Assembly (NCBI GenBank): GCA_029212415.1
Contig: JARGOF010000005.1
Coordinates: 81,715-145,714, forward strand
Length of the DNA: 64,000 nucleotides
Direction of reading: 5' to 3'
DNA from: Rhizobiaceae bacterium
GTDB lineage: Bacteria > Pseudomonadota > Alphaproteobacteria > Rhizobiales > Rhizobiaceae
This document shows, one piece after another, positions 34,725 through 43,422 of this stretch. How positions within the stretch are numbered: position 1 is the stretch's first letter; each line of letters opens with the position of its first letter. A program made the translations under genes and the position numbers. The notes below the pieces were generated by a model, which saw only the letters and a list, made by a program, of their open reading frames with translations, was not told the origin of the DNA and did not search any database.

Positions 34725-35512
34725 TGCACACAAGACCACACCCTGTCCTGATCGGCTTTGCCTGCCTGGTCTTTTTCTTCCTGCTGGCACCGCTGGTGAT
34801 CATTATCGGCGCTTCGGTTTCCGATACGACCTTTCTCACCTTTCCGCCGCAGGGGCTGACCCTGCACTGGTATGAGAATATTTTCGAGGTGTCGGCGTTC
34901 AAGCGCACCATGGTGACGAGCTTTATCCTGGCCGTCACCGGCACAAGCCTGTCGCTGATCGTCGGTATTCCCGCCGCCTACGCGCTCAATCGCTATAGGG
35001 TGCAATTGCCGAGTTTCCTCTCGACGGTCTTTGTGCTGCCGATTCTTGTGCCTGAAATCGTGCTCGGGTTTTCCCTGATGAAAACCGTGACAACGGCCAT
35101 GGGATTCCCGATTTTCGTGTCCCTGGTGATCGGCCATGCGCTGCTGGTGCTGCCCTATTGCGTACGGGTCGTCTCGGCGGCGCTGGCGTCCTTTGATTTT
35201 TCCATCGAAGAAGCGGCGGTTTCGCTCGGGTGCCCGCGGTGGAAAGCCTTTTTCATCATCGTTCTGCCCAATGTGCGGGCCGGTGTCATTGCCGCCTTTA
35301 TCCTGGCGCTGATCACCTCGATCAATGATGTCTCGATTTCCCTGTTTCTCACCGGACCTGGTATCTCAACCCTGCCGATCCAGCTTCTTGCCCATATGGA
35401 GCAGTTCTTCGACCCCACCATCGCTTCCGTTTCCGTGCTTTTGATGCTCGTGACGGTGGGTGTGATGGCGGTTGTCGAACTGACGCTGGGTCTCACCTTT
35501 CTGACGAAATGA
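34724..35512 (+). CDS. Polyamine-type ABC transporter permease (PotC-like)
   Basis: A 262-aa inner-membrane partner permease; the coupling loop reads SIEEAAVSLGCPRWKAFFIIVLPNVRAGVI. It starts on the last base of the PotB-like gene and lies 4 bases before the ATPase gene. Confidence 0.92.
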   Translation: MHTRPHPVLIGFACLVFFFLLAPLVIIIGASVSDTTFLTFPPQGLTLHWYENIFEVSAFKRTMVTSFILAVTGTSLSLIVGIPAAYALNRYRVQLPSFLSTVFVLPILVPEIVLGFSLMKTVTTAMGFPIFVSLVIGHALLVLPYCVRVVSAALASFDFSIEEAAVSLGCPRWKAFFIIVLPNVRAGVIAAFILALITSINDVSISLFLTGPGISTLPIQLLAHMEQFFDPTIASVSVLLMLVTVGVMAVVELTLGLTFLTK

Positions 35513-35516
35513 CACC

Positions 35517-36575
35517 ATGACAGTCTCACTGACCCTTTCCGGCATTACCGCCCACTACGGCACGACAAAAGTGCTGGAGGACCTGTCGCTGCATGTCGCC
35601 GAAGGCGAGCTTGTTTCGCTGCTCGGCGCATCGGGCTGCGGCAAGACAACAACACTCAGGCTGGTCGCCGGTTTTCTGCGGCCAACGGCCGGTTCCATTC
35701 ACCTGGGTGATCGCGACCTGACGCGTCTGCCGGCGCATGCGCGTGACATCGGCCTGGTGTTTCAAAATTATGCGCTGTTTCCGCATCTTTCGATCCGCGA
35801 CAATGTTGCCTTTGGCTTGAAACAGCGCGGCATCGGGTCTGCGGCGCGGGCCAAACAGGCCGATGAAATGCTGGAGCGTGTCGGGCTCAATGCCCTGGCC
35901 GATCGCACCCCTGATGCCCTTTCGGGCGGGCAAAAGCAGCGTGTGGCGCTGGCCCGGGCACTGGTGATCGATCCCCCTTTGCTGATGTTCGATGAGCCGC
36001 TTTCAAACCTTGATGCCAAATTGCGGGTCGAGATGCGGGTGGAAATTCGCCGGCTGCAGCGCGACAATGGCCGCACGGCGCTCTATGTGACGCACGATCA
36101 GGAAGAAGCCTTTTCGATTTCCGACCGGGTGGCGATCATGAATGCCGGCCGTATCATGCAACTGGATGTGCCGGAAGTGCTTTATTCAAAGCCCGCCAAT
36201 GCCTTTGTTGCCAATTTCGTCGGTTTTGAAAACATCATCTCCCTGCGTGCGGTCGGTGAGGTCGATGATTGCCTGACTGCTGAAATGGCCGGCGGCGCGA
36301 TATTGAAACTGCCGAAGGAACGTTATGAGCAGCCCGGCCAGGACTTTCTGTTTGCAACGCGCCCCGATGGTCTGCTGGTGGCCCGTTCAGGCGATGGCAT
36401 TCCCGCAAAATTGGGTTTGCGAACCTATCTGGGCCGCGCCTATCAGTATCGCTGTGAAACCGCAGCGGGCGAGATTATCGCCAATGGTCCCTTGTCCGAT
36501 CCTCTGGAGCCGGGAATGGATGCCTTCCTGATTCCGCAGCATGATCAATGTGCCGTTCTGCCGGTCGAATCATGA
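35517..36575 (+). CDS. Polyamine-type ABC transporter ATPase (PotA-like)
   Basis: A 352-aa ATPase: Walker A GASGCGKTT, Q-loop VFQNYALFPHLS, signature SGGQKQRVALARAL, Walker B LLMFDEPLSNLDAKLR, switch His in VTHDQEEA, and a C-terminal TOBE domain from about residue 280. Its last codon overlaps the deaminase start (ATGA), tying uptake to the following enzyme. Confidence 0.93.
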   Translation: MTVSLTLSGITAHYGTTKVLEDLSLHVAEGELVSLLGASGCGKTTTLRLVAGFLRPTAGSIHLGDRDLTRLPAHARDIGLVFQNYALFPHLSIRDNVAFGLKQRGIGSAARAKQADEMLERVGLNALADRTPDALSGGQKQRVALARALVIDPPLLMFDEPLSNLDAKLRVEMRVEIRRLQRDNGRTALYVTHDQEEAFSISDRVAIMNAGRIMQLDVPEVLYSKPANAFVANFVGFENIISLRAVGEVDDCLTAEMAGGAILKLPKERYEQPGQDFLFATRPDGLLVARSGDGIPAKLGLRTYLGRAYQYRCETAAGEIIANGPLSDPLEPGMDAFLIPQHDQCAVLPVES

Positions 36576-37903
36576 CCCTTTTGACCAATGCACGGATCCT
36601 GACCGTTGACCCGCAGATGCGGGAAATCGCCAACGGCTGGATCCTTATCGAAGATGGTGTGATCACAGCCCTGGGTGAGGGCGCCGCGCCTGCTGACGTT
36701 GCCGGTGAAGCCAATGATGTCGTCGACATCGGCGGCGACCTGATCATGCCGGGCATGGTCAATACCCATTGCCACCTGGCAATGACGCTGTTTCGCGGAT
36801 TGGGCGAGGACATTGATGACCGTCTGTACCGCTATATCCTGCCGCTGGAGCGCGATTGCGTCACCGCGCCGGTCGTGGCGGCGGGATCGCGTCTGGCCGC
36901 ACTCGAAATGATCCGCGGCGGCGTGACGACGGTTGCCGACATGTATTACTTCGAGGCTGAAGTGGGCCGGGCGATTGCCCAATCAGGCATGCGCGGCATT
37001 GTCGGCCAGACCCTGGGTGATTTTGATGCGCCGGATCACGATACATTTGATGAGGCCTTTGCTCTGACGGATGCTTTGGTGGAGGAATTTGACGGCCATC
37101 CGCTGGTCATTGCCTCCATTGCGCCGCATGCGCCCTATTCCACCGGCATAAAAATCATGGCCCGCGTGGCCGCATGGGCCGAGGCCCACCCGAAAAACCC
37201 GGTTCAGATGCATCTGGCTGAAAGTGATGCCGAGATGGCCTGGTGCGCCGAGCACCACAATGCGCGTCCGGTCGAGGTGGTGGCGCGCGCGGGGCTTTTG
37301 CGACCCGGTTTGATCGCCGCGCATTGTCTGCATATCAACGAGGCCGAAGCGGCGCAATTGGCGCAGCATGGCGTCGGCGTGGCGCATAATGCCCGTTCCA
37401 ACGGCAAGGCCGGGCGCGGTATTGCACCCATTGAAATGATGCGTGCTGCCGGCGTGACGGTGGGGATTGCCACCGACGGGGCCATGAGTGGCAATACGCT
37501 TGATCTTTTTGCGCAGCTTGCGCCGGCCTCGATGTTTCAGAAAATCCTCGGCCACAGCCGTTCCGTGCTGCCGGCCCGGCAGCTTATCCGCATGGCGACC
37601 ATTGAGGGCGCACGGGTGCTGGGCATGGGCGAGCAGATCGGATCGCTGGAACCGGGCAAATCTGCCGATCTGATCCGCATCGCGCTGGATGATCCGCGTG
37701 TGCAGCCGATCTACGATATCTATTCAACATTGGTTTTTGCACTCAATGCCAGCGATGTGCGCGCCACGATGGTGGCCGGGCAATGGCTGATGCGCGGGCG
37801 TGAGGTCCACACATTGGACCAGGCGCGGGTGGTTGCCGAGGCGATACAGGTTGCCGGCGATTTCAACCGTCGGATTGAGGCTTTGGACAGGAGTATGACA
37901 TGA
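36572..37903 (+). CDS. TrzA/MtaD-type aminohydrolase (deaminase)
   Basis: A 443-aa cytosolic metal-dependent deaminase of the guanine/5-methylthioadenosine/8-oxoguanine deaminase branch. The metal motif is NTHCHLA (64-70); further ligands lie in PVQMHLAESDAE, AAHCLHINE and ATDGAMSGNTLDLF; the beta-sandwich returns at LEPGKSADLIRI. The start overlaps the ABC ATPase stop by 4 bases. The natural substrate is probably an aminated heterocycle imported by the transporter; which one is open. Confidence 0.87.
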   Translation: MTLLTNARILTVDPQMREIANGWILIEDGVITALGEGAAPADVAGEANDVVDIGGDLIMPGMVNTHCHLAMTLFRGLGEDIDDRLYRYILPLERDCVTAPVVAAGSRLAALEMIRGGVTTVADMYYFEAEVGRAIAQSGMRGIVGQTLGDFDAPDHDTFDEAFALTDALVEEFDGHPLVIASIAPHAPYSTGIKIMARVAAWAEAHPKNPVQMHLAESDAEMAWCAEHHNARPVEVVARAGLLRPGLIAAHCLHINEAEAAQLAQHGVGVAHNARSNGKAGRGIAPIEMMRAAGVTVGIATDGAMSGNTLDLFAQLAPASMFQKILGHSRSVLPARQLIRMATIEGARVLGMGEQIGSLEPGKSADLIRIALDDPRVQPIYDIYSTLVFALNASDVRATMVAGQWLMRGREVHTLDQARVVAEAIQVAGDFNRRIEALDRSMT

Positions 37904-39285
37904 GTGACGTTTCCGATATTCTCGACCACGTGGACGCCACGCTGGACACGCGGCTGGAACGATTGTTCGACCTGATCCGCATTCCATCCGTCTCCACCGA
38001 TCCCGGCTATGCGGATGATTGCCGACGGGCCGCCGAATGGCTGGCCGCGGATCTGGCGAGCATGGGTCTGGACGCTTCGGTGCGCACCACGCAGGGGCAC
38101 CCCATGGTGGTGGCCCATTCACCCAAGGTTTCGGGACCGCAGGTTCTGTTTTATGGCCATTATGATGTGCAGCCGGCCGACCCGATTGCGCTGTGGGATT
38201 CCGAACCCTTCGAGCCGGTCCTGCGGCCGCAACCCGATGGCGAGACGCATATTGTCGGACGCGGTGCTTCCGATGACAAGGGGGCGCTGATGACCTTTGT
38301 CGAGGCGTGCCGGGCCTATGTCGAGATTCGCGGCGCCTTGCCGCTGAATGTCAAATTCCTGTTCGAGGGTGAAGAGGAGAGCGGCAGCAGGAGCCTGGCG
38401 CCTTTCCTGGAGGCAACGGCAGATGAATTGCGGGCCGACACGGTTCTGGTCTGCGACACCGATATGTGGGACCGCGAAACGCCGGCTGTCACCACCATGC
38501 TGCGCGGTCTGGTGGGCCAGGAGATCACCATCACCTGCGCCGACAGGGATCTGCATTCGGGCATGTTCGGCAATGCCGCGCGCAATGCGGCGCAGGTCCT
38601 GGGCGATGTCATCTCCAGCCTGCGCACAAGCGATGGTGGCGTGGCGATCGCGGGCTTTTATGACGGGGTGAGCGATCTGGATCCCGCCATTGCGGCGCTA
38701 TGGGACCGCTTGCCCTTTGATCAGGAAAAATTCCTGAGTGATATCGGTCTGACCATCCCGGCAGGCGAGGCCGGCCGCTCTGTGCTGGAGCAGGTCTGGG
38801 CGCGGCCAAGCTGTGAAATCAACGGCATGTGGTCAGGCTATACCGAACCCGGTTTCAAGACAGTCATTCCAGCGGTTGCCAGCGCAAAAATATCCTTCAG
38901 GCTGGTGGCCGGGCAGGACCCGGAAAAAATCCGTGCGGCCTTTCAGGACCATGTCCGCGCCCTGATCCCGGATGATTGCTCTGTGTCCTTTGCCGACCAC
39001 GGCCTGTCGCCGGCAACCAGCATGCCCACCGATGGCGCCTTCCTGAAGGCGACGCTGCAGGCCCTGAGCGAGGAATGGCAGACCGAGGCGGCGGTGGCCG
39101 GAACCGGTGGCAGCATCCCGATCATTGGCGAGTTTCAGCGGCGGCTGGGGGCTGAGGCCCTGCTGGTCGGTTTCGGCCGGTTTGACAACCGCATTCACAG
39201 CCCCAATGAAAAATACGACCTGTCGAGTTATCACAAGGGCATTCGCTCCTGGGTGCGTATACTGGATGCGTTGTCAAAGGCCTGA
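37900..39285 (+). CDS. M20-family metallopeptidase (dipeptidase)
   Basis: A 461-aa di-zinc hydrolase: GHYDVQP (86-92, His87), the bridging Asp in GRGASDDKG (about 126), the catalytic Glu in EGEEESGS (about 158-160), CDTDMWD, and the C-terminal His in RIHSPNEKYD. The lid/dimerisation domain fills about 190-340. It starts with an ATGA overlap with the deaminase, so it should act on the same imported compound or its product, perhaps cleaving an amide or carbamoyl bond. Confidence 0.9.
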   Translation: MSDVSDILDHVDATLDTRLERLFDLIRIPSVSTDPGYADDCRRAAEWLAADLASMGLDASVRTTQGHPMVVAHSPKVSGPQVLFYGHYDVQPADPIALWDSEPFEPVLRPQPDGETHIVGRGASDDKGALMTFVEACRAYVEIRGALPLNVKFLFEGEEESGSRSLAPFLEATADELRADTVLVCDTDMWDRETPAVTTMLRGLVGQEITITCADRDLHSGMFGNAARNAAQVLGDVISSLRTSDGGVAIAGFYDGVSDLDPAIAALWDRLPFDQEKFLSDIGLTIPAGEAGRSVLEQVWARPSCEINGMWSGYTEPGFKTVIPAVASAKISFRLVAGQDPEKIRAAFQDHVRALIPDDCSVSFADHGLSPATSMPTDGAFLKATLQALSEEWQTEAAVAGTGGSIPIIGEFQRRLGAEALLVGFGRFDNRIHSPNEKYDLSSYHKGIRSWVRILDALSKA

Positions 39286-39291
39286 GGGCGC

Positions 39292-39318
39292 GGCGCTGCG
39301 GAGGAGAATTGCAGCGCC
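39292..39318. repeat. Stem-loop before the ThuA-like gene
   Basis: GGCGCTGC (39292-39299) and GCAGCGCC (39311-39318) form a perfect 8-bp stem with an 11-base loop in the 84-base gap after the M20 gene. It could weaken read-through into the ThuA-like gene or cap the upstream message. No T-run. Confidence 0.55.
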
Positions 39319-39369
39319 ATGCAGTCCGGCCAGGCCCCATGGGGCATAAAGCGGTGAGGAGAACGGCAG

Positions 39370-40020
39370 ATGAAAAAAGCATTGATCGTCTGGGGAGGCT
39401 GGGAAGGCCATACGCCGGAAGCCGGGGCCAAAGTGATTGCCGGGATGTTGGGCGAGGACGGTTTCGACGTTGAAATCTCCAATTCCACCAAGGCCTTTGC
39501 AAATCCCGATATCCACAAGCTCGACCTGATCGTTCCGATCATCACCCAGTCGAGGGCCGAGAAGGACGAGATTTCCAATCTGGTCGCAGCGGTTGAATCC
39601 GGCGTCGGGCTTGGCGGCTATCACGGCGGCATGGGCGATTCATTTCGCGAGGCGGTCGACTATCAGTTCATGGTCGGCGGCCAATGGGTGGCGCATCCCG
39701 GAAATATTATCGATTATCGGGTCAATATCATCGACAAGTCCGACCCGATTACCGATGGCATAGAGGATTTCGATTACCATTCAGAGCAATATTACATGCA
39801 TGTCGATCCGGCCAACGACGTGCTGGCGACCACCACGTTCAGCGGCGAACATGCACCCTGGATCGACGGTGTGGTGATGCCTGTCGTTTGGAAGCGCAAA
39901 CACGGCAAGGGCCGGGTCTTCTTCAATGCGCTGGGCCACACGGCAGATGAATTCAATGTTCGGGAAATGCGTATCATGACACGCAGGGGCCTGAACTGGG
40001 CCGCCGGCAACAGCGCCTGA
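39370..40020 (+). CDS. ThuA-like protein
   Basis: A 216-aa protein with the ThuA (trehalose utilisation-like) glutamine-amidotransferase-like fold: ALIVWGGWEGHTPEAGAKVIAGML, LDLIVPIITQSRA, VGLGGYHGGMGDSF, DFDYHSEQYYMHVDP and VVWKRKHGKGRVFFNALGHTADEF. The usual amidotransferase nucleophile Cys is absent at GYHGG, as in other ThuA proteins. Such genes occur in sugar operons, but the reaction is unknown. GAGGAGAA precedes the start. Confidence 0.85.
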   Translation: MKKALIVWGGWEGHTPEAGAKVIAGMLGEDGFDVEISNSTKAFANPDIHKLDLIVPIITQSRAEKDEISNLVAAVESGVGLGGYHGGMGDSFREAVDYQFMVGGQWVAHPGNIIDYRVNIIDKSDPITDGIEDFDYHSEQYYMHVDPANDVLATTTFSGEHAPWIDGVVMPVVWKRKHGKGRVFFNALGHTADEFNVREMRIMTRRGLNWAAGNSA

Positions 40021-40060
40021 TCACTTCACCGCGCCATTGCCGTGCAGATAGATTCTCCAA
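39988..40060. repeat. 73-bp direct repeat, left copy (ThuA/epimerase junction)
   Basis: It covers the end of the ThuA-like gene plus a remnant of the epimerase C-terminal codons (minus strand YLHGNGAVK-stop). It matches 42205-42277 without gaps at 65 of 73 positions (about 89%). This left copy has the intact ThuA end and a dead epimerase end. Confidence 0.8.
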
Positions 40061-40061
40061 C

Positions 40062-40298
40062 TGGACCGTTCACTGCATTACCGGTGGGCCCATCCAGCGG
40101 CCCGAGGATCTGGCCGCTGAAGTTCGCGAATTTTATAGGTTATTTCATCTCGATCTGATGGAAGAAGGAGTCTACGCTGCACGACGCGGGCAAATACACT
40201 TGAGCTTACCGATGACAAGCGCGGACTTCGACAAGATCGTGGGGGCCGTGGAGTGCTTTTTAACCCGTAGACGTGGCCTGATTGTAGTGCATTGCTGA
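40062..40298 (+). pseudogene. C-terminal fragment of a class-III (HemL-like) aminotransferase
   Basis: An open frame without a start encodes 78 residues, beginning WTVHCITGGPIQRPEDL and continuing FHLDLMEEGVYAARRGQIHL then SADFDKIVGAVECFL. This is the typical C-terminal pattern of PLP-dependent glutamate-1-semialdehyde aminotransferase-like enzymes. The active-site lysine and cofactor domain are missing. It begins exactly at the end of the direct repeat, so it was truncated when the island formed. Confidence 0.75.
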
Positions 40299-40314
40299 GA
40301 CAAGTAGTCAAAAC

Positions 40315-40401
40315 ATGAACACACCTCACGACTTCAAAGTCAGAAATCTCCCACAGCAATTGGCGGACCACGTCGAGGCGATGCTGGCGCAGGGTAAGTA
40401 G
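40315..40401 (+). pseudogene. Remnant of a GntR-type regulator N terminus
   Basis: A 28-codon frame (MNTPHDFKVRNLPQQLADHV then EAMLAQGK-stop) resembles the first helix of GntR regulators (L..QLA..IE..I..GKL.PG), but a stop follows where the winged helix should continue. It ends 32 bases before the dehydratase start. It is probably the stump of a former regulator of that gene. Confidence 0.4.
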
Positions 40402-40433
40402 ACTGCCGGCTAGTTTCATAGGAAATTGATAAT

Positions 40434-42203
40434 ATGACACAATCAAAACAGCGCCTTCGTTCTCAGGATTGGTTTGACAATCCAGATCACGCCGATCTGA
40501 CCGCGCTCTATCTTGAGCGCTTCATGAATTACGGCATCACACCGGACGAATTGCGATCTGGTCGGCCGATTATCGGAATTGCGCAAAGTGGTAGCGATCT
40601 GGCGCCGTGCAACCGCGGGCACCTGGCCCATGAATCGCGTATACGAGATGGAATACGGGATGCCGGTGGTATTCCGATCGTTTTCCCGACACATCCAATC
40701 TTTGAAAACTGTCGCAGACCGACCGCGGCTCTGGATCGAAATCTCGCCTATTTGGGCCTTGTCGAAATCATGAACGGCTATCCGTTGGACGGTGTGGTCC
40801 TGACGACAGGCTGTGACAAGACGACGCCGTCGGCACTTATGGCAGCGTCAACTGTCGATATACCTGCGATCGTGCTGTCTGGCGGCCCGATGCTTGACGG
40901 TTGGCACAATGGGGAGCGCGTCGGGTCCGGGACTGTTATCTGGCGTGCGCGTCGCAAACTTTCTGCCGGGGAAATCACCCGGGACGATTTCCTCGATGAA
41001 GCATTGGACTCGGCGCCGTCAGCGGGCCATTGCAATACCATGGGCACCGCCCTGACAATGAACGCAATGGCCGAGGCCTTGGGGATGTCTCTGCCTGGCT
41101 GTGCTGCAATCCCGGCTCCCTTCAGAGAGCGGGGCCAAATTGCGTTCAGGACGGGCATGCGGATCGTGGAGATGGTGCGGGAAGACCTGTGCCCATCCGA
41201 CATCCTGACCAAAAAAGCGTTTGTGAATGCAATAAATACCTGTGCCGCGCTCGGCGGGTCTACAAATGCGCAACCCCATCTGAACGCAATGGCTTTGCAC
41301 GCAGGCCTGTCGTTGTCTGCCGAGGACTGGTCTTCCGCCTATGATATTCCTCTTCTTGCCAACGTACAGCCATCAGGAGAATATCTGGGTGAAAGCTTTC
41401 ATCGGGCAGGCGGTGTGCCATCAATCATGCGCGAGCTGATGGAAAATGGAAGATTGGACGGGAATTGCCGTACCGTGTCAGGCGAGACCATGTCTGCGCA
41501 GCTTGTTTCGGCGTCTGTCCCTGACGGAGATGTTATCCGCTCATACATGCACCCATTGAAAGAGCGCGCCGGGTTTCTTGTCTTGCGCGGCAATCTGTTC
41601 GATTTCGCCATTATGAAGACGAGCGTGATTTCTGACGCCTTTGCCGAGCGTTATCTCTCAAATCCGGAGCAACCCGGCGTATTCGAAGCGCGGGCTGTTG
41701 TTTTTGAAAGTTCGGATGACTATCTGGCTCGCATAAATGATCCAGCACTCAATATCGATGCGCATTGTATTCTTGTGATCAGGGGGGCTGGCCCTCTTGG
41801 TTGGCCGGGATCGGCCGAAGTCGTCAACATGCAGCCACCCGACCATTTGTTGAAAATCGGAATTTCCAGTCTTCCAACGCTTGGCGACGGGCGACAATCG
41901 GGTACAGCCGACAGTCCATCCATTCTCAATGCATCTCCAGAAAGCGCTGCCGGCGGAGGCTTGTCTTTGCTGCGGACTGATGATGTCATTCGCATCGATA
42001 TCAAAAACGGCTCTTGTGACATGCTTGTCGACGCTGAAGAATTGCGACGGCGTGACAAGGGTACAGCAAAGATTCCGGAGGCCAATACGCCGTGGGAAAA
42101 GATCTATCGAGAGAATGTCGCACAACTTGAAGACGGTGGCATTCTCAAGGGTGCGCAATCATTCAGAGCAACCAAAAACCGCTTGCCTCGCCATAATCAC
42201 TGA
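40434..42203 (+). CDS. IlvD/Edd-family sugar-acid dehydratase
   Basis: A 589-aa Fe-S dehydratase. Cluster/metal cysteines are visible: Cys59 (SDLAPCNRGH), Cys127 (TTGCDKTTPS) and Cys200 (SAGHCNTMGTA). The Mg/cluster loop CAALGGSTNAQPHLNA and the C-terminal GGSLL-like region are also present. Features such as PSAGHCNTMGTA and NGYPLDGVVLTTGCDKT fit the pentonate/arabonate-xylonate dehydratase branch rather than dihydroxy-acid dehydratase. It is cargo of the 40-42 kb insertion, with broken neighbours and lower G+C than flanks. Confidence 0.87.
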   Translation: MTQSKQRLRSQDWFDNPDHADLTALYLERFMNYGITPDELRSGRPIIGIAQSGSDLAPCNRGHLAHESRIRDGIRDAGGIPIVFPTHPIFENCRRPTAALDRNLAYLGLVEIMNGYPLDGVVLTTGCDKTTPSALMAASTVDIPAIVLSGGPMLDGWHNGERVGSGTVIWRARRKLSAGEITRDDFLDEALDSAPSAGHCNTMGTALTMNAMAEALGMSLPGCAAIPAPFRERGQIAFRTGMRIVEMVREDLCPSDILTKKAFVNAINTCAALGGSTNAQPHLNAMALHAGLSLSAEDWSSAYDIPLLANVQPSGEYLGESFHRAGGVPSIMRELMENGRLDGNCRTVSGETMSAQLVSASVPDGDVIRSYMHPLKERAGFLVLRGNLFDFAIMKTSVISDAFAERYLSNPEQPGVFEARAVVFESSDDYLARINDPALNIDAHCILVIRGAGPLGWPGSAEVVNMQPPDHLLKIGISSLPTLGDGRQSGTADSPSILNASPESAAGGGLSLLRTDDVIRIDIKNGSCDMLVDAEELRRRDKGTAKIPEANTPWEKIYRENVAQLEDGGILKGAQSFRATKNRLPRHNH

Positions 42204-42204
42204 T

Positions 42205-42277
42205 GGCCTGAAGTGGATCGCCGGCAACAGCGCGGGATCACTTCACCGCGCCATTGTCGTGCAGATACATTCCCCAA
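42205..42277. repeat. 73-bp direct repeat, right copy (ThuA/epimerase junction)
   Basis: The partner of 39988-40060. Here the ThuA end is a remnant (plus strand GLKWIAGNSA without stop) while the epimerase end is intact. The two copies show that the ThuA and epimerase genes once met tail to tail and were split by about 2.1 kb of insertion. Confidence 0.8.
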
Positions 42278-43140
42278 TTGTATTTTGGGCTGAAGCCCAG
42301 CATCTTTTTCGCCTTCTCGTTGGAATAGAAGGTCTGCCGCTCACCGATCTGCCGGATGGGAACGCCCTGATAATAGCGATCAATCAGTTCGGCTGAAGAC
42401 AGGCCGACCGAATGGTCGTCATTGGATGCATTGAAGATCTGGAAGCCCAATCCGTCCGTGACAAGGCACTGATCAACCATATGCCCCAGATCGCGGGCAT
42501 CAATATAGGCAAATATGTTGCGCCGACGCTGTGACGGTTCGGCGATATAGGCCGGGAAGTTCTGCACATATTCATGCGGTTCAATGACGTTGTTGATGCG
42601 GATGCCATAAATGTCAAAGCCGCTGCGGCGCTGGAAGCTGCGGGCTGTGACTTCATTGACGACCTTTGACATGGCATAGCTGTCTTCGGGCACAACCGGG
42701 TGCTCCTCGTCGATTGGCAGATAGTCCGGTTTGCGTTCACCATCGGCAAAACACACGCCATAGGTTGTTTCCGAGGAGGCGAAGATGATCTTCCTGACGC
42801 CAAGCTTCACCGCCGCATCGATGACATTGTAGGTGCCCAATGTGTTGATGCGGTAGCATTCGTTGTCGGCTGTCAACAAAAGCCGTGGAATGGCGGCAAA
42901 ATGCACGACTGCATCGAAGCGGGGAACGCCGGTGCCCGGCTCCAGCTCGTCGAACCCGGCATAACTCGCCATGACATCAAACATCTGTCCGGCATTGGTG
43001 ATGTCGGCTATGCGGTTGTCGACGCCGGGATGGTCGAGGGGCGTCAGATCGACATTCAAGACCCTGTGACCCTTGTCCAGAAGATAGGCCACCGCATGGC
43101 GCCCGGCCTTGCCCGACCCGCCGGTAAAAAGTATCCGCAT
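42238..43140 (-). CDS. NAD-dependent epimerase/dehydratase
   Basis: A 300-aa extended SDR: the nucleotide motif TGGSGKAGRH, FDAVVHFAAIPR, the catalytic Ser/Tyr/Lys with SYAMSKVVNE (YxxxK), and FASSETTYGV. It has the look of sugar 4-epimerases or uronate dehydrogenases, so it likely acts on a sugar, sugar acid or nucleotide sugar. It faces the ThuA-like gene across the insertion island. The gap to 43422 upstream holds only AT-rich sequence without a recognisable element. Confidence 0.87.
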   Translation of the reverse strand: MRILFTGGSGKAGRHAVAYLLDKGHRVLNVDLTPLDHPGVDNRIADITNAGQMFDVMASYAGFDELEPGTGVPRFDAVVHFAAIPRLLLTADNECYRINTLGTYNVIDAAVKLGVRKIIFASSETTYGVCFADGERKPDYLPIDEEHPVVPEDSYAMSKVVNEVTARSFQRRSGFDIYGIRINNVIEPHEYVQNFPAYIAEPSQRRRNIFAYIDARDLGHMVDQCLVTDGLGFQIFNASNDDHSVGLSSAELIDRYYQGVPIRQIGERQTFYSNEKAKKMLGFSPKYNWGMYLHDNGAVK

Positions 43141-43422
43141 TGTTCACTCCCGAATTACCTTGAGGCAATTATACACGGTGAGGCGCAAAGTGCACCAGCG
43201 CGAAACAATTCCAAACCGCTGAGCACAGACGATTACATGGCGGCACGGAAGGGTATGAACACAATAGGATAAATTTGCACTGGCGTATGAGGGATGTGCG
43301 CTTTAGCACAGTAGGGTGGGGACCATGACTTGTGCACGAACTCGATTTGTGACAGTCGCATAGGCGACTTTCGAGGCGGGCAATGGGCCAGGTGCAAAAG
43401 CGTGGTGGCTAGCGGGGGTGAC

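Noticed and set aside
32881-34790. Two long minus-strand frames (367 and 345 codons) opposite the PotD- and PotB-like genes
   Set aside because: The plus-strand genes have signal peptide, EAA loop and operon overlaps; the minus translations are low-complexity and lack motifs.
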